Positions 37,835-46,347 of a stretch of 64,000 nt of DNA are shown piece by piece. This DNA comes from Franconibacter pulveris DSM 19144 (GTDB lineage Bacteria > Pseudomonadota > Gammaproteobacteria > Enterobacterales > Enterobacteriaceae), in contig JHYZ01000022.1 in the NCBI GenBank assembly GCA_000621185.1, forward strand, positions 1 to 64,000. The letters run 5' to 3'. Every line of letters starts with the position of its first letter. The stretch's first letter is position 1. The translations under genes and the position numbers were made by a program. The notes beneath the pieces were generated by a model. The model ran no database searches. It saw nothing but the letters and a program-made list of their open reading frames with translations, and had not been told where the DNA came from.

Positions 37835-37855
37835 GCACGGCGACAGGTTTGAATA

Positions 37856-37888
37856 AAGCCGACGACAGCGATGTCGTCGGCTTTTTTA
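37856..37888 (+). terminator. dat-ddc terminator
   Basis: Eleven-pair stem AAGCCGACGAC/GTCGTCGGCTT with a six-base loop and a T-run, 21 bases after the ddc stop. Confidence 0.9.
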
Positions 37889-37929
37889 TTCCGCATAAGG
37901 GAATTTCTGATGCGGCGTAGCAGCGTGAG

Positions 37930-37956
37930 GTGAAGGCGTTTGCGTCACGCCTTCAC
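37930..37956. repeat. Perfect inverted repeat downstream of ddc
   Basis: GTGAAGGCGT and ACGCCTTCAC pair over ten bases with a seven-base loop. There is no T-run. Function unknown. Confidence 0.5.
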
Positions 37957-38104
37957 GCCGCCGCTGACGCTTGCGGAGAATTTCCGCGCCAGCAAAACGC
38001 TTAGCTGGTGCAAGACCGGATAGTGAGGTGCAAAGGGCTTCTCTTAAGGCTATGACGGCAAATAAAGGGCTATGAGTGAGAAGCGGAGATGATAGCTCCC
38101 GGTA

Positions 38105-38398
38105 TTACAGGCTGGCTCCCTCAACCAATACAAACGTCCCGGTCGCAGCACCTGCCCGTAATGATCTTGCTGCCTGATACCCTGGGCTTTCATAAAAACG
38201 TTTGGCTTCGGCAAAGGATGCGAACTCGAAAACGACATGCCGTTCGTGAGCTTCTCCCTCAAGGTTTTCATACTGGCCGGACCAGGCGATTATCGTCGGA
38301 TTGAACGCTTTCACGACCTCGCCGGCAGCTCGGGCATATTCAGCGTATGCGACAGGGTCTGAAACAGTCACGTGAGCGATTAAATAACCTTTATTCAT
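38105..38398 (-). CDS. DUF1330 domain protein
   Basis: Protein of 97 residues of the DUF1330 ferredoxin-fold family (GYLIAHVTVSDPVAYAEYARAAGEVVKAF at the N-terminus, FPS-type FASFAEAKRFYESPGYQAARSLR near 65-85). Family members are small cytoplasmic dimeric alpha-beta barrel proteins of unclear activity. It diverges from a LysR gene 192 bases away, which probably controls it. Confidence 0.85.
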   Translation of the reverse strand: MNKGYLIAHVTVSDPVAYAEYARAAGEVVKAFNPTIIAWSGQYENLEGEAHERHVVFEFASFAEAKRFYESPGYQAARSLRAGAATGTFVLVEGASL

Positions 38399-38590
38399 TT
38401 CTCTTTATCCTTCGTAAAGTGTGGTGTATTTCAGCGTAAACACAGACAGCCGTGGCGGTTTAAAGGCTGGCCTTCAGTGCTGCGCCGGAAGGGGCGTTAC
38501 GTGGGTACGCAGTGTGAATACACTCTATTAAGTATTAATATCTTCATAAATAACCCTAAAAATGACGCACTGTTACCCTGGAAGTGAACA

Positions 38591-39496
38591 ATGAAGAATC
38601 TCGATGCGCTGATTATTTTTGCGCGTGTTGCAGAACTGAAGAGCTTTACTCAGGCGGCTGAAAGTCTGGGTATCAAGAAAGGACGTGCCTCACTGGTGGT
38701 CCGCGAGCTCGAGCACGATATAGGGACAACGCTTTTGCACCGGACAACGCGGACCGTGCAACTGACAGAAGATGGGCGCGCTTTTTATTCGCGCGCGCGT
38801 GACTTGTTGTCGGAAGCAGAAGAGCTGAAGTCAATGTTCGCTGATGAGGGTATGCCGCTGCGGGGACGGTTACGCGTTGATATGCCGGCTGTGCTGGCGC
38901 AGAGCGTGGTGATCCCGGCCTTGCCGCAATGGCTCAACGCCCATCCTGAACTGGAGCTGGAGCTTTCAAGTACCGATCGCCGTGTCGATTTAGTGCAGGA
39001 AGGATTTGACTGCGTTGTTCGTCTGGGGCCCATCGTGGATGAAACGCTTATTGCCCGACCCCTGGGGCATCTGCGCATGATCAATGCAGCAAGCCCGGGC
39101 TATCTGGAGCGCGTGGGTATGCCACAGACGATTGACGATCTCCTCCACCAGGGACACCGAATGGTGCATTACATGCGAAATTTTGGTTCGAAACCTGACG
39201 GGTGGGAGTACCCGACAGGCGAGGGTTATAAATCGCTCATGTTACCTGGCACAGTGAGAGTCAATAGCGTACCGGCTTATCATGAGGCAGGGCTGGCGGG
39301 TTTAGGCTTAATTCAGGGCGGTTATTCTTCACTCTTACCGCATATCAAACGCGGCGCCCTGATTGAGATCCTTCCTGATCTACGCCCCGCGCCGCTCGCT
39401 GCATCTTTTGTCATCGCGCACCGGCGTAATTTGTCGCAGCGTGTAAAGGCTTTTATGAACTGGACGGAAGAAATTCTAAGACCCTATTTTGACTAA
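38591..39496 (+). CDS. LysR-family transcriptional regulator
   Basis: LysR regulator of 301 residues of the CrgA-like group: helix-turn-helix at about 15-40 (SFTQAAESLGIKKGRASLVVRELE) and an effector domain at about 90-295. Divergent from the DUF1330 gene, its probable target. Just downstream lies a transposase remnant, so its 3-prime side is a rearrangement point. Confidence 0.85.
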   Translation: MKNLDALIIFARVAELKSFTQAAESLGIKKGRASLVVRELEHDIGTTLLHRTTRTVQLTEDGRAFYSRARDLLSEAEELKSMFADEGMPLRGRLRVDMPAVLAQSVVIPALPQWLNAHPELELELSSTDRRVDLVQEGFDCVVRLGPIVDETLIARPLGHLRMINAASPGYLERVGMPQTIDDLLHQGHRMVHYMRNFGSKPDGWEYPTGEGYKSLMLPGTVRVNSVPAYHEAGLAGLGLIQGGYSSLLPHIKRGALIEILPDLRPAPLAASFVIAHRRNLSQRVKAFMNWTEEILRPYFD

Positions 39497-39529
39497 TCTC
39501 AGTATTAACCTTCTGTTCAACATAAAGTT

Positions 39530-39690
39530 GCGGATGTCCGCAACAGATGGCTGTGGCTCCGGGCCAGGCTGTAGAACGCGTTAATGTAAGCGAAGATATC
39601 GGCACGGGCCACATTTCGGGATTTATCGATCCGTTTTCCGGTTCGCTCCTTTTTCAGTGAGCTGAAGCAAGGTCGTTGAAGTAAAACAGT
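39530..39690 (-). mobile_element. IS3-family transposase (OrfB) remnant
   Basis: On the minus strand a frame encodes KSRNVARADIFAYINAFYS and then RSHSHL, the C-terminal end of an IS3-family integrase-type transposase (DDE domain tail; usual form is ADIFDYIExFYNxxRRHSxLG). The upstream part SSLKKER also fits. The rest of the element, including the catalytic acids and ends, is absent. No inverted repeats were identified. Confidence 0.6.
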
Positions 39691-39752
39691 GCCGCTGGCA
39701 GCAGGGCGGTACGCTCGTTTTAGCGGAGACCGCCGCTATGTTTATATGCAGT

Positions 39753-40289
39753 TTATGACGTCAGCCGATAGTGCGACTGCACCAGACCCGAAGGGAAGCT
39801 GCGGCTTGATAACAGCGTCAAATTTATATCCCCTGTCAGGGATCCGAACAACGGCTTTCCCGAACCGAGCAGGACAGGAATGGTAGTGATAACGATATCG
39901 GCGACCAGACCTTCACGCAGGAACGACTGTATCACCTGCCCGCCATCGATATAGACGCGATGCACGTTCTGCGCCGCCAGGTCAGCAAGCACCTCCGCTG
40001 GCGTGCGACTAGAGAACTGCACTTTACCCTTCAGCTTCTCGGGCACGGGGGTACCGGTTAGCTGTCGGGAGAGCACCAGCACGGGGCGATCATAAGGCCA
40101 TTCGTCAAAGGTCAGCACCTTTTCATAGCTGCCTCGACCCATCACGATCCAATCTTTGTCCGCGATGAATGCGGCATAGCCATGATCTTCTGTCGGGTCA
40201 TCGCGCTGCAACAGCCAGTCGATATCGCCATCCTGCCGGGCGATATAACCATCAAGACTGACCGCGATAAAAACATGTGTGGTGACCAT
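39753..40289 (-). CDS. RibD C-terminal/dihydrofolate reductase-fold protein
   Basis: Protein of 178 residues of the YyaP/YwjB-like RibD_C family with a DHFR fold: VFIAVSLDGYIARQDGDIDWL at the N-terminus, IVMGRGSYEKVLTF near 50 and VYIDGGQVIQSFL near 115-127 (NADPH site). ATG 40289 has a GGAG six bases upstream; the preceding TTG is not used. These proteins are presumed NADPH reductases of unknown substrate. Confidence 0.83.
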   Translation of the reverse strand: MVTTHVFIAVSLDGYIARQDGDIDWLLQRDDPTEDHGYAAFIADKDWIVMGRGSYEKVLTFDEWPYDRPVLVLSRQLTGTPVPEKLKGKVQFSSRTPAEVLADLAAQNVHRVYIDGGQVIQSFLREGLVADIVITTIPVLLGSGKPLFGSLTGDINLTLLSSRSFPSGLVQSHYRLTS

Positions 40290-40689
40290 CAAGTGCTCCG
40301 TATTCAGATTGCATATATCTCGTTGAGTTTAGGGATGTTAGCGTGACATGCTAGTTGTGGAAAAACGTAGCATGAAAGTCGCAACGTTCCCTGTGGATTA
40401 AGGCAAAAAATCGCGTGGCGTTGAATCCCGGATGGAGCGAAAGCAGTCACCTGCTCCCCATAAAATAACATTCGCAATGTTATTAACGTCTGCTTCTGGC
40501 ACAAAGGGAACGGCCGGGTAGGGCACAGGCCCGCTATGAACGAGAAGCGAACGTTAGAAGGTATCGTTAGCGAAGCCTTTCCCCTTGAATAACAGAGAGC
40601 CATCGAATGCGGCTTCATCCGCCTCGCTGCAAAAGCGTTTCAAGCCTGGCCCGCAGCGCTTTTACCAGGGCAAGAGGAATGTGCGTGAT
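40290..40689. other. Non-coding stretch with an intergenic palindromic repeat
   Basis: Four hundred bases between two minus-strand genes. It holds one copy of the palindromic repeat (40486-40556) and no credible gene; open frames across it are translations of the repeat. Confidence 0.6.
40486..40556. repeat. Palindromic intergenic repeat, copy A
   Basis: A 71-base element whose ends AACGTCTGCTTCT and AGAAGCGAACGTT are near-inverted (11 of 13). The interior includes GGCCGGGTAGGGCACAGGCC and CGCTATGAACGAG. A related copy is at 56144 and a short one at 44351. Confidence 0.7.
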
Positions 40690-42618
40690 TTAACCGTTTC
40701 TGATTTCCCCATCAATACAAGGCTGAGGTTTACCAAAAAGATACCCCTGGGCGAAATCGCAGCCCAACGCCTGGAGACTATTCAGTTGCTCTTGTGTTTC
40801 AACGCCTTCTGCAACCGCCTTCATATTAAGGGATTTCGCCATGCCAGTGATGAGCCTGATGATATTAAGGGCGTCTTCCTGGGTGGATATCGAATGCACA
40901 AAGGACTTGTCTATTTTGATTTTATCGAAGGCCAGCCTGCTCAGCCGCGAAAGTGAAGAGTACCCGGTACCGAAATCATCAATGGAGATTTTCACGCCCA
41001 TGGCTCTGAGCTTGTTAAGGGTATTCATCGGTGTCGCACTCTCAGTAAAGAGAGAGGATTCCGTTACTTCCAGTTCAAGGCGGTCAGCCGGAAGCCCTGT
41101 TTCTTTCAGAATGGAGAGGACTATTCCGACAAAGGCTTTGCTGCTTAGCTGAACAGGAGAGACATTAACTGAAATTTTAGCCGGAACCGCCCAGGAAGCC
41201 GCTTCCCGGCAGGCCATTTCAAGCACGGATTTGCCCATCTCGTTAATCATTCCTGTTTTTTCAGCAACAGGAACAAAACTATCCGGCGACAGGAGGCCCT
41301 TATGAGGATGTACCCAACGAATCAGGGCTTCATAACTGTAAATTTCCTGGCTGAACGAATCGACAATAGGCTGATAATAAACAACGAATTCTTTTTTCAC
41401 TAACGCCATCGCCATGTCATGCTCAAGGGTTCTGCTTTCTTGCAGCTTTTCTAACATGCGTCGCCGAAAGACTTTTATCTTATCGGGGCCTTCATTTTTG
41501 GCCTCATAAAGGGCCAGATCGGCAAATTTATAAAGATAGTCGGAGCGGCGTTCAGTTTCAGAGATAACAATGCCGACAGAGGTGGTAATGTTTATTATGG
41601 CGTTATAAATGGTGTAGGGCTGGTTAATAGAATCACATATTTTTTGAGCCCGCGAAACAGCGCTGCTTTCTGTCAGACCACTCGAGAGAAACGCAAACTC
41701 ATCCCCACCCAGGCGATAAAGCGTATCTGAAGTCAGGCTCATCGCCTGCAGGCGGCGGGATATCTGGCGTAATAACATATCGCCGGCATCATGACCATAT
41801 GTATCATTCACCTCTTTGAATCGGTCTAAATCAAACAACATGACGGTCACAGAACTATTATTTTTTTTTGCCAGCGCGATTTCTGTAGTTAAGTTTTCCC
41901 AGAAAAGCTGGCGGTTATTCATGTCGGTAAGAGAGTCGTGATAGACGTCATATTCTAACTTTGCATTTTGCATCTGCAATTTTTCTTTCGATTTCTGGAG
42001 CTCTTCAGCAAGACTCTTAACCTGAAGATGCGCCTTCAGAATATTTCTGTTCTGAAAAAATATCATGACGCCCAGTATCGCACTCAGTATTATCAGCAGC
42101 ACAGAAGTTGCTGAATAAACATAGTAAAGCGTTTGAATTTTGAGGTTGGCGTTATTAATCGAGTTAACATCCTTGTTTAATGCGCCAGAGGAAAGGCGGC
42201 CCAGTGGCGCATCAAGCGTATGCATTTTTTTCAGATAGGCCTGTAGCTCTGAACGATTCATTTTCTCAAGATGAACATCCAGATATTTAAGGATCTTTTC
42301 AAGCTGTAGAGCCAGTTCATGATGCGATTTATTGCTTTCTATATAATGCCCCAAATCACCTTCTTCCAGTAAATCACTCTGGCTGAGCATAATGTCGAAA
42401 CGCAGGCGTACATCATCGATTTTCATAGTATCATCGATAGTATAAAGACCAAGCGATGATTCGAATCGGTAATATTGTGATACCAGTTGTGCAGCCGACC
42501 ATGAGTCGGTGTAATGCGTCAGTTTCTGTAACTCTTGTTGCCGTTCATGCACAAGGAAAGAAATATACCCGGTGGATATAAAAAGGAAAAATATGATGCC
42601 AGCCAGTATTCTGTTCAT
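40690..42618 (-). CDS. Membrane GGDEF-EAL cyclic-di-GMP protein
   Basis: Protein of 642 residues: membrane helix about 5-23, periplasmic sensor about 24-165, second helix about 167-188, coiled linker about 198-225, GGDEF domain about 226-385 (GGDEF at 304-308), and EAL domain about 395-640 (EAL at 430-432). Phosphodiesterase residues in NVSP, DDFGTGYSS, K of KIDKSF and EGVET are intact. The inhibitory RxxD site before GGDEF is absent (LTSD). It could both make and break cyclic-di-GMP, with degradation more certain. It follows by 17 bases a periplasmic SUOX-fold gene that may supply its signal. Confidence 0.92.
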   Translation of the reverse strand: MNRILAGIIFFLFISTGYISFLVHERQQELQKLTHYTDSWSAAQLVSQYYRFESSLGLYTIDDTMKIDDVRLRFDIMLSQSDLLEEGDLGHYIESNKSHHELALQLEKILKYLDVHLEKMNRSELQAYLKKMHTLDAPLGRLSSGALNKDVNSINNANLKIQTLYYVYSATSVLLIILSAILGVMIFFQNRNILKAHLQVKSLAEELQKSKEKLQMQNAKLEYDVYHDSLTDMNNRQLFWENLTTEIALAKKNNSSVTVMLFDLDRFKEVNDTYGHDAGDMLLRQISRRLQAMSLTSDTLYRLGGDEFAFLSSGLTESSAVSRAQKICDSINQPYTIYNAIINITTSVGIVISETERRSDYLYKFADLALYEAKNEGPDKIKVFRRRMLEKLQESRTLEHDMAMALVKKEFVVYYQPIVDSFSQEIYSYEALIRWVHPHKGLLSPDSFVPVAEKTGMINEMGKSVLEMACREAASWAVPAKISVNVSPVQLSSKAFVGIVLSILKETGLPADRLELEVTESSLFTESATPMNTLNKLRAMGVKISIDDFGTGYSSLSRLSRLAFDKIKIDKSFVHSISTQEDALNIIRLITGMAKSLNMKAVAEGVETQEQLNSLQALGCDFAQGYLFGKPQPCIDGEIRNG

Positions 42619-42635
42619 GATGGGCGTCTGAACTC

Positions 42636-43130
42636 CTACTCAATATTCATTCTGCTGACTTGCCATGCTGACCTGGAATAATAAATCTGATTATTCAGTT
42701 CAGGCAGGCTGTCATAGGGATATACAATGAATAGCGGGCCTTTATCACGGATGCGCATATATTCTCCGTTGATTTTTGTCGCAAGGATGACATTGTATTT
42801 CCTGAAATCACTGAGTGGGATAACGGTGGTGTAGTCATTGAGCGCCGTAACCTTAACAACAGTACCTTTCGCCCCAACATAATCCATGAGCTTTTGCAGT
42901 GGAATACCCGTAAATTCAGTGTGCCCATTATACCAGGGGGAGGTGGTCTGGAAACTGACCACGCCAAGTTTTTCAAGGCTGGCGATATCAAAAACGGCTT
43001 TCCCGTCTTCATTGGTATTTTCTATATTACCGGCCATGGTTAAAAGGACTTTACCAGTAGGTTTGGAAAGTTCACCCGCCCAGGCCGGTATGAAGACCAG
43101 TAAGCTTAACAACATAACAATGAACCGCAT
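42636..43130 (-). CDS. Periplasmic SUOX-fold (molybdopterin-binding-like) protein without cysteine
   Basis: Exported protein of 164 residues: signal peptide about 1-18 (cut after AWA), then a sulfite-oxidase-type molybdopterin-binding-like domain (TSPWYNGHTEFTGIPLQKLM near 63-82; YMRIRDKGPLFIVYPYDS near 125-142). The protein has no cysteine at all, so it lacks the Cys that ligates molybdenum in real enzymes of the fold. It is upstream of and probably cotranscribed with the GGDEF-EAL gene; a role as a periplasmic ligand-binding partner is inference. Confidence 0.8.
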   Translation of the reverse strand: MRFIVMLLSLLVFIPAWAGELSKPTGKVLLTMAGNIENTNEDGKAVFDIASLEKLGVVSFQTTSPWYNGHTEFTGIPLQKLMDYVGAKGTVVKVTALNDYTTVIPLSDFRKYNVILATKINGEYMRIRDKGPLFIVYPYDSLPELNNQIYYSRSAWQVSRMNIE

Positions 43131-43411
43131 TCTAACCTCAACGTTCTACCGCATATAAAATAATTATAATTTAGTTAATCTGTTATTTATATATGCTGCC
43201 CGGATATTATTGATATAATAAATTCGTCCATGCTTTAATTTATTAAAATCAATGAGTTAATGTTCCCTGATTTTAAATGTTGATTAAGAAAGGGCGGCGC
43301 GGCTATTTAAGGGACGCTAAAATTAATGTATTTGTACAAAAAATGGCCGCCCATCGGGTCAGTGTAAATAATTACGCACGGATATAAAGGCGTGTTGAGG
43401 CAGCCACAGGG

Positions 43412-43786
43412 TAATGTCTTTTTCCGGCGGATGGCTTTATCGCCAATCACCGTAAATCCTTTGAGCGCCGCTTTCCGATGCTCAACCGGGTCGATTTCGA
43501 ATACTCCTGGAGCGGGGCGATTTGCCTGTCGGAAAACCACGAAGGATTCTTCGGCCAACTGGCCCCAAACGTGTACGGCGCGCTGTGCTGGAATGGTCCT
43601 GGGATCACCCGCGGCACCGCCACCGGCAAACTGCTGGCTGATATGATCGCGGGCGAGCGCAACGAGCCGATCGATTTTCTCATCGCCTCACCCGGCCCGA
43701 GCAAAACACCGCCGGAGCCGTTCCTCTCCATCGGTGTTAACTCGGTGCTGAAGTGGGGGCAATATCGGGCAGGGCTGGAGGTTTAA
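43412..43786 (+). pseudogene. FAD-dependent (DAO-family) oxidase, C-terminal remnant
   Basis: A frame from about 43412 reads LFPADGFIANHRKSFERR, then FEYSWSGAICLSENHEGFFGQLAPNVYG and CWNGPGITRGTATGKLLADMIAG, the last quarter of a DAO-type FAD amine/amino-acid oxidase (OrdL-like). The frame is closed upstream by stops, so the FAD-binding N-terminus and catalytic core are missing. Translation could start only at an internal ATG (43478). It is regarded as a deletion remnant. Confidence 0.75.
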
Positions 43787-43808
43787 GTGAAGGGTTCGCC
43801 TTAAGCGC

Positions 43809-44291
43809 TCAGATTTCAAGTGCCGCAAGGATAGCGGCTTCCATTTTCTCCGGGGTGGTGATCGGTGCAAAACGCCTGAGCGGTTTGCCGTCGCGTCCGA
43901 CCAGAAACTTCGTGAAGTTCCACTTTATTCGCCCACCCAGCACGCCGGGCAATTCGTCTTTCAGGTAACGAAACACAGGGTGCGTTGCCGCGCCGTTGAC
44001 CTCCACTTTCTCGAACATCGGGAAGCTCACGCCGTAGTGAATGTGGCAGGTCTGGGCAATGTCGTCGGCGTTGCCCGGTTCCTGCTTACCGAACTGGTTG
44101 CAGGGGAAACCAAGCACCACCAGCCCCCGGTCAGCATACTTTTTATAGAGCTTTTCAAGGCCTGCGTATTGTGGTGTGAGGCCACACTGGCTGGCGGTAT
44201 TGACCACCAGCACCAGCTTACCCGAATAGTCGGCCATAGAGATGGGCTGACCTCGCAGGCTGGTGGCGGTGAGTTGATGAAAAGGCGTCAT
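43809..44291 (-). CDS. Glutathione peroxidase family protein
   Basis: Thioredoxin-fold peroxidase of 160 residues. The catalytic Cys is in NTASQCGLTPQY (about 36), Gln in FPCNQFGKQEPG (about 70) and Trp in KWNFTKFLV (about 124); no selenocysteine. It reduces peroxides, with thioredoxin or glutathione as donor. Similar to BtuE but shorter than E. coli BtuE (183), and not next to btuC/btuD, so the symbol is not assigned. Confidence 0.9.
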   Translation of the reverse strand: MTPFHQLTATSLRGQPISMADYSGKLVLVVNTASQCGLTPQYAGLEKLYKKYADRGLVVLGFPCNQFGKQEPGNADDIAQTCHIHYGVSFPMFEKVEVNGAATHPVFRYLKDELPGVLGGRIKWNFTKFLVGRDGKPLRRFAPITTPEKMEAAILAALEI

Positions 44292-44350
44292 GGCGGAAAC
44301 CTCAAAGCAGAACCTTTTTTGGGCGTTCTGGATTATAGGGTAGGGTCGTT

Positions 44351-44382
44351 AATATGTCCGCGAAGAGCGAGAAGCGGACATT
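44351..44382. repeat. Palindromic intergenic repeat, short copy
   Basis: AATATGTCCGC and GAGAAGCGGACATT are the two ends of the repeat seen at 40486 and 56144, with nearly all of the interior missing. Confidence 0.55.
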
Positions 44383-44423
44383 GCTGTAAATGATGACCAG
44401 CTGCGTCGGCAGCTTTTCAGATA

Positions 44424-45026
44424 TCAGTTCGTTCCGGCGATCATTCTCTTTATTAGCTCGTCTGCCGTCTGCACTTCAGCATGCTGCGGCAGTATGCTGT
44501 TGGTCAGAACTGAATGGGTGGCTTCGTCGGCATCTGCACAACAGTCGGCTGCAACTATCAGGTTGTAATCCAAATCGAATGCCTGCCGGACGCTGCTGAG
44601 CACTACGCCGCTGGTCGTCAGGCCAGCCATAATCAGCGTCTGGATATCGTTAGTTTTAAGGATCATATCCAGATCTGTAAAACTAAAGGCGCCAATACGG
44701 TGCTTGATGATGACTAATTCGCCTGCCTGTGGCGAAACGTCAGGATGGATCGCGCTTTCAGGTGCACCTGTCACTAAAAGCCCTTTTTCCCTGATGGCTG
44801 AAAACAGGGCGTTTTTACTGCTGATTTCCGGGTGCCCCTCGCGAAAGCCAACGGTGACATAGATTACCTTAACGTCAGCGGCACGTGCTGCATCAACCAG
44901 AGTGGCAGTTTTGGCCAGGACATCTGCTGCGGCTTTCTCACTCAGGTAATTTTCCAGAATAAGACGCTGATAATCCATTATCAGGAGCGCACTGTTCGTC
45001 GGTTCAAACTTTTTAATCGCAGTCAT
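44424..45026 (-). CDS. Isochorismatase-fold hydrolase lacking the usual nucleophile
   Basis: Protein of 200 residues with the isochorismatase/nicotinamidase fold: LLIMDYQRLIL (Asp near 18), HRIGAFSFTDLDMIL (Lys in VIIKHR), and AGLTTSGVVLSSVRQAFDLDY. In cysteine hydrolases of the fold the last motif is GxxTxxCV; here the Cys position is Val. It may be catalytically different or non-hydrolytic, like isochorismatase proper. The gene follows an MFS transporter on the same strand (18 bases). Confidence 0.8.
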   Translation of the reverse strand: MTAIKKFEPTNSALLIMDYQRLILENYLSEKAAADVLAKTATLVDAARAADVKVIYVTVGFREGHPEISSKNALFSAIREKGLLVTGAPESAIHPDVSPQAGELVIIKHRIGAFSFTDLDMILKTNDIQTLIMAGLTTSGVVLSSVRQAFDLDYNLIVAADCCADADEATHSVLTNSILPQHAEVQTADELIKRMIAGTN

Positions 45027-45044
45027 TTAAGTCTCCGGACAAAA

Positions 45045-46256
45045 TTATTTAAGCGGACTGGCATTGCGTCTAAGGAGCACACGCCAGTTGAGTGCGGCAC
45101 CTGCCAGCATAAGCAGGCTGGTAACCAGAAAGACAAAACGCATACCGAAATGGGCGCCCGTAAATCCGCCTAACAGCGGACCGGTAAACTGTCCGATAAA
45201 CTGGGCGGAAACGGAGTAACCCATTATCCCCCCGACGCGCTCTTCAGGTATGCGGCTGCGGATAACAGCTGCGATGCAGGGCAGTAGCCCGCCCAGCGCG
45301 ATCCCCATGAGAAAACGCAGACCAATAAGCTGCCAGCCCGCCGTTACAAATGCCTGCGGTATCAGGAGCAGTCCCGCCGCTGTCAGGGCCCCGGTAATTA
45401 CCCGAACGTGCCCGATTCGGTCTGCCAGCCGGCCCAGCCAGGAGGCAGATATGACGCTGCCAAGCGCGGCGGCAGACATAACAAGCCCTGCGGTATGGGT
45501 GACCGTCGCCGTATCTGACGTAAGAGCGCGGATAAATACCGTGATAATGGGCTCAATCGACATGTTTGCCAGCATAAGAAGCAGGCCCGTCAGCAGCATG
45601 CAGAGGACGGTGGCCCTGCCGGGAAGCTGTGACCAGCTCACAGGTTCTTTATTTGTTTCTTTGCCGGAGGATTTAACTGGTTCCCGGATAAGCAGCAGTG
45701 TGAGCAGAAACGCAATGAAAATCAGCGCACCGGCGAGCCAGAAGGTCGCGCGGATACCGATAAGCGGCGGAAGCCAGCCGCCTGCAAGCGGTCCGGCCAG
45801 ATTACCCGCCATGACGCCGGAGGCAATCATGCCCAGCGCCCATCCGGAACGTTTTGCGGGAGCCTGCACAGCAATAAGGATTGTGGCGCCGGAAGAGTAT
45901 CCGCCTGCCAGCCCAACCAGTAGCCGCAGGATCAGCAGATGCCATATATTCGTGGCAAACCCCATCAGTGAAACCATAAGCGCCATACCGAGGCTGGCCC
46001 TGACCAGCATGGCCTTGCGGCCATAACGATCGCCCAGACGCCCCCAGACGGGAGCAATAAGTCCTGCTGACAGAAACGTTGCGCTGTAAGCGATGCCAGC
46101 CCATTGCACAACGGCCGCGTGTCCGGTTACGCCCAGTTGTTCGACGAACAGAGGCAGAAAAGGCAGCATCAGCGTCATGGCAAATACGGTAGAAAACGAT
46201 CCGACCATGCAGACAATAAGGTTGCGGTGCCAGAACGTATTTCCTGTCTCAGACAT
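45045..46256 (-). CDS. MFS efflux-type transporter
   Basis: Twelve-helix major facilitator of 403 residues of the DHA1 drug:proton group: LLPFLPLFVEQLGV in helix 1 and GRLGDRYGRKAMLVRASLG in loop 2-3. The start is placed at 46256 (MSETGNTFW); an earlier in-frame ATG at 46289 would sit in the operator repeats. Divergent from a GntR gene across 91 bases that contain a 13-base tandem repeat. Substrate unknown. Confidence 0.85.
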   Translation of the reverse strand: MSETGNTFWHRNLIVCMVGSFSTVFAMTLMLPFLPLFVEQLGVTGHAAVVQWAGIAYSATFLSAGLIAPVWGRLGDRYGRKAMLVRASLGMALMVSLMGFATNIWHLLILRLLVGLAGGYSSGATILIAVQAPAKRSGWALGMIASGVMAGNLAGPLAGGWLPPLIGIRATFWLAGALIFIAFLLTLLLIREPVKSSGKETNKEPVSWSQLPGRATVLCMLLTGLLLMLANMSIEPIITVFIRALTSDTATVTHTAGLVMSAAALGSVISASWLGRLADRIGHVRVITGALTAAGLLLIPQAFVTAGWQLIGLRFLMGIALGGLLPCIAAVIRSRIPEERVGGIMGYSVSAQFIGQFTGPLLGGFTGAHFGMRFVFLVTSLLMLAGAALNWRVLLRRNASPLK

Positions 46257-46276
46257 AAACCAGCCTATAAAATTTG

Positions 46277-46302
46277 TTTGGGATACCATTTTGGGATACC
46301 AT
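46277..46302. promoter_or_regulatory. Tandem operator between MFS and GntR genes
   Basis: TTTGGGATACCAT occurs twice without a gap (46277-46289, 46290-46302), each with an inner GGNATACC-like symmetry. It covers the region 21-46 bases before the MFS start and is the best candidate for the GntR binding site. Confidence 0.6.
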
Positions 46303-46347
46303 ACAGATCTGAGTTTATTGATGTCAACCTGAGGTGGAGTCAGAGAT

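Noticed and set aside
37985..38095. Fourth copy of the palindromic repeat after ddc
   Set aside because: Only the segment near 38070-38090 (GCTATGAGTGAGAAGCGGA) resembles the repeat; the rest does not align, so it is not listed as a feature.
40304..40618. Minus-strand 104-codon frame
   Set aside because: It translates the palindromic intergenic repeat and has no independent protein signal.
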